64,000 bases of DNA from Bacteroidales bacterium (GCA_015060865.1 SUXS01000017.1:1-64000), one strand, 5' to 3'. Positions 1-7,521 are shown, numbered from the stretch's first letter. Notes: generated by a model not told the origin, from the letters alone. Translations and numbers: made by a program.

Positions 1-66
1 ACGGATCGCTTCGTCATAACCGGCAAGGCGATGCCGATTGACTGGCTGCCACGTGAAGTGACTTAA
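1..66 (+). CDS. 3' end of an unrecognised gene (partial)
   Basis: An open frame enters from the left edge and stops at TAA (64-66). Only 21 residues are visible, ending MPIDWLPREVT. This is too little to name a family. It is listed because it is in frame from base 1 and is followed by a weak terminator-like hairpin. Confidence 0.4.
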   Translation, partial: TDRFVITGKAMPIDWLPREVT

Positions 67-86
67 AGTGCTTTTCTTGTTCATTT

Positions 87-111
87 GTTGACTTTTTTGT
101 GTCAACTTTTT
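87..111 (+). terminator. weak terminator-like hairpin
   Basis: GTTGAC (87-92) pairs with GTCAAC (101-106) and is followed by five T. The stem is only 6 bp, so this is a weak candidate terminator for the partial gene at 1-66. Confidence 0.3.
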
Positions 112-157
112 CTAGGACAAGACAGGCGTCGACCTTCGGTTCAATTTTCAATTAGTT

Positions 158-376
158 TTACGGCTCGCCAAGATATTCAAATATCAGCCTCACCTGATAG
201 CGGGTGAAGTGGCGTGAGCCACGCGTGTAGCCCGTGCGCTGCAGCGCTTCGAGCAGTCCGTCGGTAGCGTGCAGGTACTTGTTGAGCAGCCGCAGGGCCG
301 AGGCACGCGAGGCACCGGGACTGTAGAGTTGCGCCAGCTCGGCCTTGCCGTAGGCGCGGAGGGTTTTGTATTCCAT
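158..376 (-). CDS. DUF4248 family small protein
   Basis: A 72-residue protein starting MEYKTLRAYGKAELAQLY, which matches my recollection of the DUF4248 family. These are short, basic, probably DNA-associated proteins found in Bacteroides accessory regions beside VirE-like ATPases, HU-like proteins and cell-wall amidases. The middle (ASALRLLNKYL) and the basic stretch TRGSRHFTRYQVRLI could form a small helical DNA-binding fold, but no function is established. The gene lies downstream of another minus-strand gene (606-1112), across an AT-rich spacer with a 20-bp inverted repeat. A VirE-like gene and an HU-like gene, its usual companions, occur 43 kb away in this window. Confidence 0.65.
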   Translation of the reverse strand: MEYKTLRAYGKAELAQLYSPGASRASALRLLNKYLHATDGLLEALQRTGYTRGSRHFTRYQVRLIFEYLGEP

Positions 377-462
377 GTTTGTTTAGTGTTTTTCTTGTCA
401 ATAGTCAACGGTCAACAGACAACAGTTAACGTTATCGTTGATTGGCCAAGAGTGAAGAATTG

Positions 463-598
463 TTTTTACCGATTTACCGATTCATTTTCTATATCCGATA
501 TATATGAAAAATAATAATTAGAAATATTTTAAAAATAATTTAATTAATTATTTAAATATGTGTTCCATATAAGAAACCAATCGGTAAATCGGTAAAAA
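463..598. repeat. 20-bp perfect inverted repeat around an AT-rich spacer
   Basis: Arms at 463-482 and 579-598 are exact reverse complements. Each arm holds two direct copies of ACCGATT or its complement. The 96-bp spacer is almost pure A/T. It lies between the stop of the 606-1112 gene and the start of the DUF4248 gene, both on the minus strand. No flanking target duplication is visible, so a transposon end is less likely than an operator or structured leader. Confidence 0.6.
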
Positions 599-605
599 TA
601 GGATA

Positions 606-1112
606 TTATATTGGGTCGCTGTTGCGTGCTTTGAACCGTTGCTGTTCCTTGATGTCGTTGCCTGTGAGGATGATGACATTGTAGCCACGCACACCGCCTA
701 CACGGCGTTGGCGGTAACCTAATCTGTTCATCGCAAACGCCACGCGCTTGGGCGACAGCGGACACATCCGCTCATACGACTTACGGCTGATGCCATAGAC
801 CGCATCGTAGCGCCACTCCGCGAAGGGGCGCACGAACATAGTCTGCGAGATGTTTTTCAGCGAATGATAGTCGAGCGGTACGCGACATTCCGCTGTAGGA
901 AACACCTCCTCCATATAACAGCAGAAACCGCGGTAGTCTGTCCCATCGGGATAGATACCACGGTCTACCAATATGCGGAATATCGCCTGCCAGTGCACCT
1001 TGCGCGTGACGAGGTAGCGGCCTTCGGGCGTATGGTATTGTAATAGCTTACTTAGGGCCTCCGCGATGTCTGCAACCCCCTCTCCTCTTGGAGAGGGATG
1101 GGGTGAGGCCAT
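606..1112 (-). CDS. unrecognised protein of an accessory region
   Basis: A 168-residue soluble protein with no signal peptide or membrane segment, rich in aromatic and basic residues. I do not recognise a family. The first residues (MASPHPSPRGEG) are encoded by a GC-rich hairpin (ccctctcc/ggagaggg, 1078-1097) that looks like intergenic repeat DNA, so the true start may be further in, before LLQYHTPEGRYLVTRK. The C-terminal part (SPKRVAFAMNRLGYRQRRV) has a helix-turn-helix feel, but this is weak. It follows the tiny coiled-coil ORF at 1120-1212 by 7 bp and precedes the DUF4248 gene, so the three may be co-transcribed. Confidence 0.5.
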   Translation of the reverse strand: MASPHPSPRGEGVADIAEALSKLLQYHTPEGRYLVTRKVHWQAIFRILVDRGIYPDGTDYRGFCCYMEEVFPTAECRVPLDYHSLKNISQTMFVRPFAEWRYDAVYGISRKSYERMCPLSPKRVAFAMNRLGYRQRRVGGVRGYNVIILTGNDIKEQQRFKARNSDPI

Positions 1113-1119
1113 CCCTCTT

Positions 1120-1212
1120 TCATTTTTTTTCTAACTTCGCCAATCGGCTGTTAAGTTGTTCCACTTCACGTTCGAGCACGGTGATGCGTGCCAACAATTC
1201 TTTGTTGTCCAT
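1120..1212 (-). CDS. 30-residue coiled-coil peptide
   Basis: Short frame MDNKELLARITVLEREVEQ followed by LNSRLAKLEKK. Leucine, isoleucine and valine fall at heptad spacing, giving an almost complete two-stranded coiled coil. The frame continues upstream to 1317, but the ATG at 1212 fits better because the upstream residues look like translated intergenic sequence. It sits 7 bp before the next gene on the same strand. Function unknown; it may be a dimerising micro-protein or a spurious frame. Confidence 0.4.
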   Translation of the reverse strand: MDNKELLARITVLEREVEQLNSRLAKLEKK

Positions 1213-1285
1213 AAGTTTTATAATGATTAAAAAAACGATTCTAAAAATCCCCACAGCCCATAGAGCCGTGGGGAAGCCGAAGTTA

Positions 1286-1720
1286 TTACTTCTTTTTACG
1301 TAAAAACAGTTTCTCAAACAGTGTAGGGTTCTCCAGCCTCACCCGTCCCAGCACACCGTAGGTGTTGATAAACATGGGGTGCACCTTCTCGTCGGGTTCG
1401 AAACAGATCTCCACACTCTTCATCCTCATCAGCGGATCGTACTTGGGAGTGAGGTCGGCGATATACGCCTTAAACTCTCCCTGGATGTAGCGGTACAGGA
1501 TGGGCATCCCCACCTCCAGCTTCCACATGTCCTGCTCCTTGATGAAGGCCACGCCCGTGAGGCGTATGCCGAGCGAGTCGTCATACACATGCTCCATCCG
1601 CGACTCCACCCACAGGTACTTGGGGCAGCGGATGAAGCAGCTGGCGATGATGAATGCCACCAGCAGTCCGCAGACACCTGCCATAATCTTTTTATACAGT
1701 TTCATAAGCATTCTATTCAT
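1286..1720 (-). CDS. putative small lipoprotein, unknown function
   Basis: A 144-residue protein with an N-terminal hydrophobic segment ending in a lipobox-like AFIIASC, so residue 28 may be the lipidated cysteine. The start at Met1 or Met4 is uncertain. The mature part (about 115 residues) is mixed alpha/beta with a basic tail (LFLRKKK). No family recognised. Its ATG overlaps the stop of the upstream acyltransferase by 4 bp (1717-1720), which implies translational coupling and a possible shared role at the cell envelope. Confidence 0.6.
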   Translation of the reverse strand: MNRMLMKLYKKIMAGVCGLLVAFIIASCFIRCPKYLWVESRMEHVYDDSLGIRLTGVAFIKEQDMWKLEVGMPILYRYIQGEFKAYIADLTPKYDPLMRMKSVEICFEPDEKVHPMFINTYGVLGRVRLENPTLFEKLFLRKKK

Positions 1721-2739
1721 TGGTTTACAATACTATGCACCTCCCCTAGCACTAACAATCGGGAAATTCGATACCGCTTGCTCCACCATGCCAGCAAAAG
1801 ACATTCGACTGTGATGACAACTCCACCAATGAGCACTCCCCACACACCAAGCGAGGGTAGCAGATGGCACACTCTGGATATAAGGATGAATATCAACGTC
1901 TGGAAGTAGTATATACCCAGAGAGTTCCGCCCTGCATCCATTACTAATCCGACGATACGCTTGGCCGAACATACCTTATGCACTCCGTACAGCAAAGGGA
2001 GAATCCATCCCAAGGCGAAGAAGGCTATCAACTGGCGCATTGCAGTGTGCAGCACACTGCCTAACATTCCCCAACTCCACACATCGGCAAGCGGCGTACG
2101 GGCGGCATATAGTGCACCGACATACAACACCAGCATACTGGCTGATATTCCCATACGTCTCTTCCCTGCATATATCCGATTAAGGGTGTGCTTGCCCGTC
2201 ATATACCCCACAACGAGGAACGGATAGAGAAACGTGTAACGTGCCGGGATATAGCTATTGTCGGGTATAAAGTATATCAAAGCACCCGCCAACACATACA
2301 TCCACACCTTGTCGCCCATACGTCGGATGAGCAGCAGCAGCAACTGGTTGTAGAGCAATGCCCACAGGAACCAAAGATTGCCGACAATGGTACTGAGCAA
2401 TTCCTTCGCACATCCTATTATATCAAACGTTGGATGTACGGCCCACTTGATGGCGAAGGCCAGCACGCCGAAGCTCAAAATGGGGAGCCCCAACTGCCGC
2501 AAGCGCCTCTTTGCCACTTCCAGCTCCGTCCGATGGGTCAATGTCTGCTGCAGGAGGTAACCGCTGACAGCCATGAACAGCGGCATATGGAACGTGTAGA
2601 TAAACTTGAATATGGGATTGCTGAAGTATGCCCCTTGCAAGAAATACTCCGCGCCATAGCAGTATTGGATGGCATGTCCCACGAGCACCAATAGGATGGC
2701 CACTCCTTTGACGAAGTCAATATAATCATTTCTTCTCAT
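1717..2739 (-). CDS. integral membrane acyltransferase (acyltransferase 3 family)
   Basis: A 340-residue polytopic membrane protein. The N-terminus DFVKGVAILLVLVGHAIQY carries the family histidine in the first helix, and FYTFHMPLFMAVSGYL follows; both are hallmarks of the acyltransferase-3 / OatA-NodX family. About ten hydrophobic segments are visible. Family members transfer acetyl or other acyl groups onto surface polysaccharides, peptidoglycan or lipids; the substrate here cannot be read. It is the first gene of a pair with the lipoprotein at 1286-1720. Upstream lie a -7-like TAATTTTG (2849-2856) without a matching -33 box and, just beyond it, four ATTGCA motifs at 11-bp period, suggesting activator-dependent control. 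Confidence 0.85.
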   Translation of the reverse strand: MRRNDYIDFVKGVAILLVLVGHAIQYCYGAEYFLQGAYFSNPIFKFIYTFHMPLFMAVSGYLLQQTLTHRTELEVAKRRLRQLGLPILSFGVLAFAIKWAVHPTFDIIGCAKELLSTIVGNLWFLWALLYNQLLLLLIRRMGDKVWMYVLAGALIYFIPDNSYIPARYTFLYPFLVVGYMTGKHTLNRIYAGKRRMGISASMLVLYVGALYAARTPLADVWSWGMLGSVLHTAMRQLIAFFALGWILPLLYGVHKVCSAKRIVGLVMDAGRNSLGIYYFQTLIFILISRVCHLLPSLGVWGVLIGGVVITVECLLLAWWSKRYRISRLLVLGEVHSIVNQ

Positions 2740-2848
2740 AAACAGTCGAATTATTGAAACCTGAAATCATATCCCCACCCAAGCATTCGGAGTCAAACGG
2801 AAGGTCAAGAGAAACGATACGTTGTGTTTCCATTTGTGTTTTTTTCGG

Positions 2849-2856
2849 CAAAATTA
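2849..2856 (-). promoter_or_regulatory. candidate -7 promoter element of the acyltransferase gene
   Basis: On the minus strand the sequence reads TAATTTTG, a match to the Bacteroidota TAnnTTTG element. No TTTG lies 19-21 bp upstream, so the promoter appears incomplete. The ATTGCA array starts about 34 bp further upstream. Confidence 0.35.
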
Positions 2857-2889
2857 GATGTGTTTGCTGAGTGTAGGCTGTACCAGGAT

Positions 2890-2928
2890 ATTGCAATTAC
2901 ATTGCAGCGATATTGCAAATGTATTGCA
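2890..2928. promoter_or_regulatory. four ATTGCA repeats at exact 11-bp period
   Basis: ATTGCA occurs at 2890, 2901, 2912 and 2923, always 11 bp apart with 5-bp variable spacers. One helical turn of spacing puts all copies on the same DNA face, as for a protein that binds direct repeats. The array sits upstream of a -7-like box for the acyltransferase gene and next to the two hairpins at 2932-3023. Confidence 0.6.
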
Positions 2929-2931
2929 TCA

Positions 2932-2966
2932 GGGGCTGTACCGTAGAATCATTACGGTACAGCCCC
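2932..2966. terminator. 14-bp perfect hairpin
   Basis: GGGGCTGTACCGTA (2932-2945) pairs perfectly with its complement at 2953-2966 around a 7-nt loop. No T-run follows on either strand, so it is a terminator-like or REP-like hairpin downstream of the broken lipoprotein gene at 3064-3780. Confidence 0.5.
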
Positions 2967-2993
2967 ATTCATGTCAGTTGTATCTAAACAATA

Positions 2994-3023
2994 TACCCCA
3001 TTAGACTTGCGCCTAATGGGGTA
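2994..3023. terminator. 11-bp perfect hairpin
   Basis: TACCCCATTAG (2994-3004) pairs with CTAATGGGGTA (3013-3023) around 8 nt. It lies 40 bp after the stop of the broken lipoprotein gene on the minus strand. There is no clear T-run. It is a probable transcript end or repeat unit together with the hairpin at 2932-2966. Confidence 0.45.
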
Positions 3024-3063
3024 CGGTGATATGTAGGTATAGGATTATGCTTCGCTAAGTAAT

Positions 3064-3780
3064 TTATCTCATTTCAATTTCTGCAGTGTAAAGAGTGCCC
3101 TCTTCATCTTTTAGCTCTACAGTCACCATATATTCCGAGACGTCTGTTGGCAATACGGTAAATTCCAATATTCCCCAAAGATAGGCACGGTTTCCGCAAA
3201 GCATCTTTAGGTTTTCGACAGTGAGTTCGCTAACTCTTTTGTCAACAAAGTGGCATCCAGAGTAATTCCCCAAGTAGGAGAAACCGTTATGCTGTACATC
3301 GAATAATTGTGGGTATGCATCGGCTATATCTTGCCAATCAACTGTCTGAGCGTAATTACTTTGAATGTATGGATAAGGAGATTGACCATAAAGTTTAACG
3401 ATGTCGCCCAAGTCACTACCGGCAGGGTGAGTAGAATCAAAATCCACATTACTCGTGATATGTATGGCACACATGTCTTTGCTATAGGCTACTGGCCGTC
3501 CTGTAGGATAATTGAGTTCATAAAAAACCTCCTTATTGTACGAAGTGTCGCCATACTTCGCTGCCAACTGTTCGTATAGGCTATAGTCTTTATCTGACGC
3601 ACAGGCCTTTTGAAGCACATTTGTTTTGACATATACGAATTGAGCGTCTTGTTCAAGAATTATGTCTTTAATATCATAATACCTTGCAACATATCCTATC
3701 GAGAGGTAATGTCATTCTTCGCTTTTGCACGAACATCCGTACAAACTCCACATAAAGAGGCTATACAAAAATTGTTTTAT
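3064..3780 (-). pseudogene. broken lipoprotein gene with in-frame TGA and lost start
   Basis: A long intact frame (3064-3711) encodes a roughly 215-residue exported-type domain rich in Y, D and N, but its only usable internal start is a GTG at 3618. Reading upstream in the same frame gives HYLSIGYVARYYDIKDI, then a TGA stop (3712-3714), then IKQFLYSLFMWSLYGCSCKS. That last stretch is a lipoprotein signal peptide with the lipobox cysteine, headed by ATA (3778-3780) where an ATG is expected. The simplest reading is a former lipoprotein gene with one nonsense codon just after the signal and a start mutated from ATG to ATA. The body may belong to a Bacteroides lipoprotein family such as DUF5034, but I am not sure. 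A sequencing error at the TGA would also explain part of this. Confidence 0.6.
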
Positions 3781-3886
3781 CCCAGCTGTAAAGAACAGAT
3801 TGGCAATACGCCCTAGAGTCACATGCAAAGAAGTCACATGACTCAAAACAGAAATAAGTAAGTATGAAACAAAAGGCAAAATCCGC

Positions 3887-5086
3887 CTAACGCATCACCC
3901 TCACCAGCTTGTCCACGATATCCTTGGCTACCTCGGCCTTTGACTTCAGGGGGTACTCCTTGATGTCGCTTTCGCTGATGATGGTGACCTTGTTGGTGTC
4001 GTGGCGGAAGCCGGCACCGGCATCGCGCAGGGAGTTGAGCACGATGAAGTCGAGATTCTTGCGGCGCAGCTTGTCCTGTGCGTGGGCAGTCTCGTCATTG
4101 GTCTCGAGGGCAAAGCCTACGAGGTGCTGATGGGGCTGCTTCATGCGTCCCAATGCGGCAGCGATGTCGTGCGTGGGCTTCAGGCGCAATACCAGGTCGT
4201 CGCCCTCGCGCTTTATCTTGGTATCGGCAGTGGTCTCGGGAGTGAAGTCGGCCACGGCAGCGCACAGTATGGCGGCGTTGGCCTCCGTGAAGGCTGCTGT
4301 GGTGGCCTCATACATCTCGGCACACGACTCCACATCGATGCGGCGTATGGCGGGGTGCGAGGTCTTCATCTGCACGGGTCCGGCAACGAGCGTCACCTCG
4401 GCACCGCGTGCTGCACACTCCTCGGCGAGGGCAAAGCCCATCTTGCCCGATGAGTAGTTGCCGATGAAGCGCACGGGGTCAATCTTCTCGTAGGTGGGTC
4501 CGGCGGTAATCACTATCTTCTTGCCTGCCAGCTCGTCGCGCTGGGCAAAGTAGCGCTCCAGGTAGGCGACGATATTCTCGGGCTCCTCCATGCGTCCCTT
4601 GCCCACGAGATGGCTGGCCAGCTCGCCCTCGGCAGGCTCGATGATGTGGTTGCCGTAGCTGCGCAGGGTGTTGAGGTTGGCCGTGGTGGAGGGGTGGGCA
4701 AACATGTCGAGGTCCATTGCCGGAGCCACGAACACGGGAGCCTTCATGGAGAGGTAGGTGGTGATGAGCATGTTGTCGGCAATGCCGTGGGCCATCTTGC
4801 CTATCGACGAGGCGGTAGCAGGAGCCACGAGCATGGCATCGGCCCACTGTCCCAAGGCCACGTGGCTGTGCCATGAGCCGTCGCGCTGGGCAAAGAACTC
4901 ACTGATGACGGGCTTGCTCGTGAGTGCCGACAGGGTGATGGGGGTGATAAACTCTTTGCCGGCAGGGGTGATGACTACCTGCACCTCGGCACCTTTCTTT
5001 ATCAGCAGACGGATGAGCACTGCTGCCTTGTAGGCGGCAATGCTGCCGGTGATGCCTAATACGATTTTCTTACCTTGTAAGCTCAT
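3887..5086 (-). CDS. coaBC: bifunctional phosphopantothenoylcysteine decarboxylase / phosphopantothenate-cysteine ligase
   Basis: A 399-residue cytosolic enzyme catalysing two consecutive steps of coenzyme A synthesis: ligation of cysteine to 4'-phosphopantothenate, then flavin-dependent decarboxylation to 4'-phosphopantetheine. The N-terminal CoaC half starts with GITGSIAAYKA (FMN site) and carries an APAMDLDMF motif where the family usually has PAMNxxM. The C-terminal CoaB half begins near residue 190 with KKIVITAGPTYEKIDPVRFI and NYSSGKMG (nucleotide/cysteine site). Length matches the family. It follows the exonuclease gene by 71 bp on the same strand, as in other Bacteroidales. In related genomes recN usually comes next; here the broken lipoprotein gene follows. 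Confidence 0.95.
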   Translation of the reverse strand: MSLQGKKIVLGITGSIAAYKAAVLIRLLIKKGAEVQVVITPAGKEFITPITLSALTSKPVISEFFAQRDGSWHSHVALGQWADAMLVAPATASSIGKMAHGIADNMLITTYLSMKAPVFVAPAMDLDMFAHPSTTANLNTLRSYGNHIIEPAEGELASHLVGKGRMEEPENIVAYLERYFAQRDELAGKKIVITAGPTYEKIDPVRFIGNYSSGKMGFALAEECAARGAEVTLVAGPVQMKTSHPAIRRIDVESCAEMYEATTAAFTEANAAILCAAVADFTPETTADTKIKREGDDLVLRLKPTHDIAAALGRMKQPHQHLVGFALETNDETAHAQDKLRRKNLDFIVLNSLRDAGAGFRHDTNKVTIISESDIKEYPLKSKAEVAKDIVDKLVRVMR

Positions 5087-5157
5087 AGGAGAAAGTTGCG
5101 ATTTGTGAGTTCTCGCAGAACTCGGAGAGCTCGGAGAACTCTGAAAAAAACAATTGC

Positions 5158-5919
5158 TTACTTCGTGCTTAATTTAATCCGTGTGAGCACCTGCTTGGTG
5201 TTGAGCGAGAAGTCGCCCTGCATCATCCAACTATAGTAGCCGGGGTCGCGGCGCAGCACCTCCACTACGGGTATGCCTTTGTACTTGCCGAAGTTGAACA
5301 CCTCTACGCCCTTGTCGTCGTATACGATGCGGCCGGCAAAGTCCACGTTGCGGGTGTGCGAAGAGAACTCCGACAGCCAGGCGATGTCGTTCTGCAACTC
5401 ATCGTAGCGGTCGAGCTGTGCCTGCAGCACCTCATAGGTGGCGCGGGTGTCGGCATCGGCGCTGTGGGCCCCTTCGAGCTCCTTGCCGCAGTAGAACTTC
5501 ACGGCAGCCGAGAGGGTGCGTTGCTCCATCTTGTGGAAGATGACCTGCACGTCGATAAACTTACGGCGTGTCATGTCGAGGTCGACACCGGCACGGAGAA
5601 ACTCCTCGGCCAGCAGGGGCACATCGAAGCGGTTTGAGTTGAAGCCCGCAATGTCGGCACCCTCGAAGTCGTGTGCCACATCCTTGGCCACCTGTTTGAA
5701 GGTGGGGCAGTCCTTCACGTCATCGTCATAGATGCCGTGCACCTCCGATGCCTGCTCGGGGATATGCATCTCGGGGTTGATGCGCATGGTGCGCGACACT
5801 TCATTGCCGTTGGGGAACACCTTGAGGTACGAGATCTCTACGATGCGGTCGCTGGTGATATTGACTCCTGTGGTCTCGAGGTCGAAGAACACGATGGGGT
5901 TCTTTAGGCTCAGTTTCAT
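5158..5919 (-). CDS. DEDDh 3'-5' exonuclease (DnaQ-like) with DUF3820-like tail
   Basis: A 253-residue protein of the DnaQ/epsilon superfamily. Exo I is FFDLETTG (Asp13, Glu15), Exo II is GFNSNRFDVPLL (about residues 94-105), and Exo III with the histidine is HSADADTRATYEVL (about 152-165), so all DEDDh metal ligands are present. The C-terminus, VFNFGKYKGIPVVEVLRRD, resembles the DUF3820 module. In Bacteroidales this gene sits between dnaN and coaBC and is often annotated as the polymerase III epsilon-like exonuclease; a proofreading or repair role is inferred. A perfect TTTG-N19-TACCTTTG promoter lies 28 bp upstream of the ATG, inside a dispersed repeat. Confidence 0.9.
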   Translation of the reverse strand: MKLSLKNPIVFFDLETTGVNITSDRIVEISYLKVFPNGNEVSRTMRINPEMHIPEQASEVHGIYDDDVKDCPTFKQVAKDVAHDFEGADIAGFNSNRFDVPLLAEEFLRAGVDLDMTRRKFIDVQVIFHKMEQRTLSAAVKFYCGKELEGAHSADADTRATYEVLQAQLDRYDELQNDIAWLSEFSSHTRNVDFAGRIVYDDKGVEVFNFGKYKGIPVVEVLRRDPGYYSWMMQGDFSLNTKQVLTRIKLSTK

Positions 5920-5946
5920 TGCTTATACTATTTTTATTTATTGGGA

Positions 5947-5977
5947 CAAAGGTACTGCAAACCGAGAGGAGAACAAA
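5947..5977 (-). promoter_or_regulatory. Bacteroidota-type promoter of the exonuclease-coaBC operon
   Basis: Minus strand: TTTG (5974-5977), 19 bp, TACCTTTG (5947-5954), an exact match to TTTG-N19-TAnnTTTG. The expected transcript start is about 10-20 bp before the ATG at 5919. The whole promoter is part of the dispersed repeat at 5947-6055. Confidence 0.7.
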
Positions 5978-6055
5978 ATAAATTTATTTATTTTTTATCC
6001 CGAGGTGCAGCGTACCTTCTGCGGCGAAGTCGCTAAAACTAGTGCAAGCCGAGCA
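5947..6055. repeat. dispersed intergenic element carrying the promoter
   Basis: Contains GGTACTGCAAACCGAG followed by an A/T-rich core and CCCGAGGTGCAGCGTACC, which can fold back on the first part. GTGCAAGCCGAGC follows at 6043. The same pattern (GCAAGCCGAGAGCAGA, A/T core, GCCGAGGCGCAGCC) recurs near 45.27 and 45.5 kb. From memory this is an abundant Bacteroides intergenic repeat. Confidence 0.55.
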
Positions 6056-6079
6056 AAAACCAAATTTTCACAGTTCCCA

Positions 6080-6820
6080 CTAATCCCCCTCTCCATCCCC
6101 AACAGGAATTATCTCGCGGAGCAAGGCATCACGCGTGCGTCCCGAATAGACATCCACGTTGGCGCAGTGGGAGAGGTAGGGCCACATATATAGGGCCATG
6201 AACTGCTGTACTTCGGTATCTCCTTGGCGGAAGGCGGCAGGCACATCGTACTTGTCCATCCACGGCTTCAGGTGGGTATTGTTAAGCACATAGGGATAGT
6301 TTTCCCTACAATAAGGGTCGAGCAGCAGACGCATATTCTCCATGTAGGGAACCGCATGTGCGGTGTCGGCATATTGGTACAATTGTTGCAGGAAGGGGTG
6401 CTTGGCCTCGGACAGTGTGCATTGCAAATAACTGTGCGCATCGGTGCGCAAGGGCAATGTGCGGAAGAGGGCAAACTGAGCAAAGATGGAGCGCTTGTGG
6501 CGGTCCATGAGTTCCTCCTGCGGTTCCCAACGCTCGGCATCAATATAATAGTCAAACAAGGTGCCGGCATACAACGACTGGTTGATGTCGAGCAATTCAC
6601 TCTGATCCACATGCAGTATATAGGCGGCGTAGTAGCGCTTGTAGTGATGCCAGAAGGTGTCGAGCGCCAATGAGTCGCCGTAATTGTCGTAGAGCGTGGA
6701 CTTCACGAAGGTGAGCATGCGCTGCGTGTCGCCCGCTACTTGCTGCTTGTCTGGATGGACACACGCTACAAGGAGCAGTGCCACAAGCAGGGGAAACATA
6801 GGTCTAATCAATGTCTTCAT
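6080..6820 (-). CDS. putative lipoprotein, paralogue of the 6835-7521 product
   Basis: A 246-residue exported protein. The N-terminus MKTLIRPMFPLLVALLLVAC is a lipoprotein signal with Cys20. The motif FVKSTLYDNYGDSLALDTF near residue 40 is nearly repeated in the neighbouring product (FFKATLYENYGDSLAFGTF), and both end with a conserved block of the type MWPYLSHCANVDVYSGR. The two genes are 14 bp apart and clearly paralogous. Family and function are not recognised. Conserved histidine, cysteine and aromatic residues in the C-terminal block could form a binding or catalytic site, but this is speculation. Confidence 0.7.
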   Translation of the reverse strand: MKTLIRPMFPLLVALLLVACVHPDKQQVAGDTQRMLTFVKSTLYDNYGDSLALDTFWHHYKRYYAAYILHVDQSELLDINQSLYAGTLFDYYIDAERWEPQEELMDRHKRSIFAQFALFRTLPLRTDAHSYLQCTLSEAKHPFLQQLYQYADTAHAVPYMENMRLLLDPYCRENYPYVLNNTHLKPWMDKYDVPAAFRQGDTEVQQFMALYMWPYLSHCANVDVYSGRTRDALLREIIPVGDGEGD

Positions 6821-6834
6821 ATCCTATATATATA

Positions 6835-7521
6835 TTATAAAGGTGGTAGTTTGAATTCGCGCATAATGAACGTGTCGGGCACCTCTTCCTTGGGCCTGCC
6901 GCAATATACGTCTATATTGCCGCAATGGCAGAGGTAGGGCCAGAACCTAAAAGTGAGCCACAACTGGACTTCCTCATCGCCAGCGTGAAAAGCCTGAACA
7001 AGCCAATCGTGATTTATCCAGAAGTCGTTGACATGATAGCTTGGGAAAGCCCAAGCCTTTAAGGCATGGTCATATTCCATTTCGAAGTAGGGACGCTCGG
7101 ACCTTGCTATCACGCGGTGGAGATAACTGCCTTGCGTATGTGGATTGATGGATTGGGCACGTAGGCCCGGGGAATACTGCACCCAACGGACATCCCATTT
7201 GGGATTCTGCTGATACCTTGATTGACTTTCATCGTACCCACCCAGCAGATAGTTGCGCCAGGTGCGCTCATAGATTTCGGCAAACAGTACCTTCAGCTTG
7301 TCGCGGTCTACCTGCAAGATGTAGTTGTCGTCGTAGGCGCGGTAGGCATTGATGAAGGTGCCGAACGCCAGTGAGTCGCCGTAGTTCTCATAGAGGGTGG
7401 CCTTGAAGAACTGTACCATGCATCGACAATCATTGTCGATGGTAGCCGTGTCTGTCAGTTCGGCCCTAATGCCAAGAGTGCTCAGTGCACATAGTGCGAA
7501 AAGAATCGCGTATCGTTTCAT
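6835..7521 (-). CDS. exported protein, paralogue of the 6080-6820 product
   Basis: A 228-residue protein with a Sec signal peptide (MKRYAILFALCALSTLGIRA) rather than a lipobox, so probably periplasmic. It shares FFKATLYENYGDSLAFGTF and the C-terminal RFWPYLCHCGNIDVYCGR with the next gene. The middle is rich in tyrosine, tryptophan and aspartate. Function unknown. First gene of the pair; upstream (7522-7560) no exact promoter box was found. Confidence 0.7.
   Translation of the reverse strand: MKRYAILFALCALSTLGIRAELTDTATIDNDCRCMVQFFKATLYENYGDSLAFGTFINAYRAYDDNYILQVDRDKLKVLFAEIYERTWRNYLLGGYDESQSRYQQNPKWDVRWVQYSPGLRAQSINPHTQGSYLHRVIARSERPYFEMEYDHALKAWAFPSYHVNDFWINHDWLVQAFHAGDEEVQLWLTFRFWPYLCHCGNIDVYCGRPKEEVPDTFIMREFKLPPL

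Noticed and set aside
269-514. An 81-codon plus-strand frame across the DUF4248 gene
   Set aside because: Overlaps the better supported DUF4248 gene antisense and runs into A/T-rich repeat DNA.
3712-3714. TGA as a selenocysteine codon in the lipoprotein gene
   Set aside because: No SECIS-like hairpin context was recognised, and the start codon is lost as well, so decay is simpler.
3610-3816. A 68-codon plus-strand frame opposite the broken lipoprotein gene
   Set aside because: No promoter or family likeness; the minus strand carries a recognisable signal peptide in the same place.
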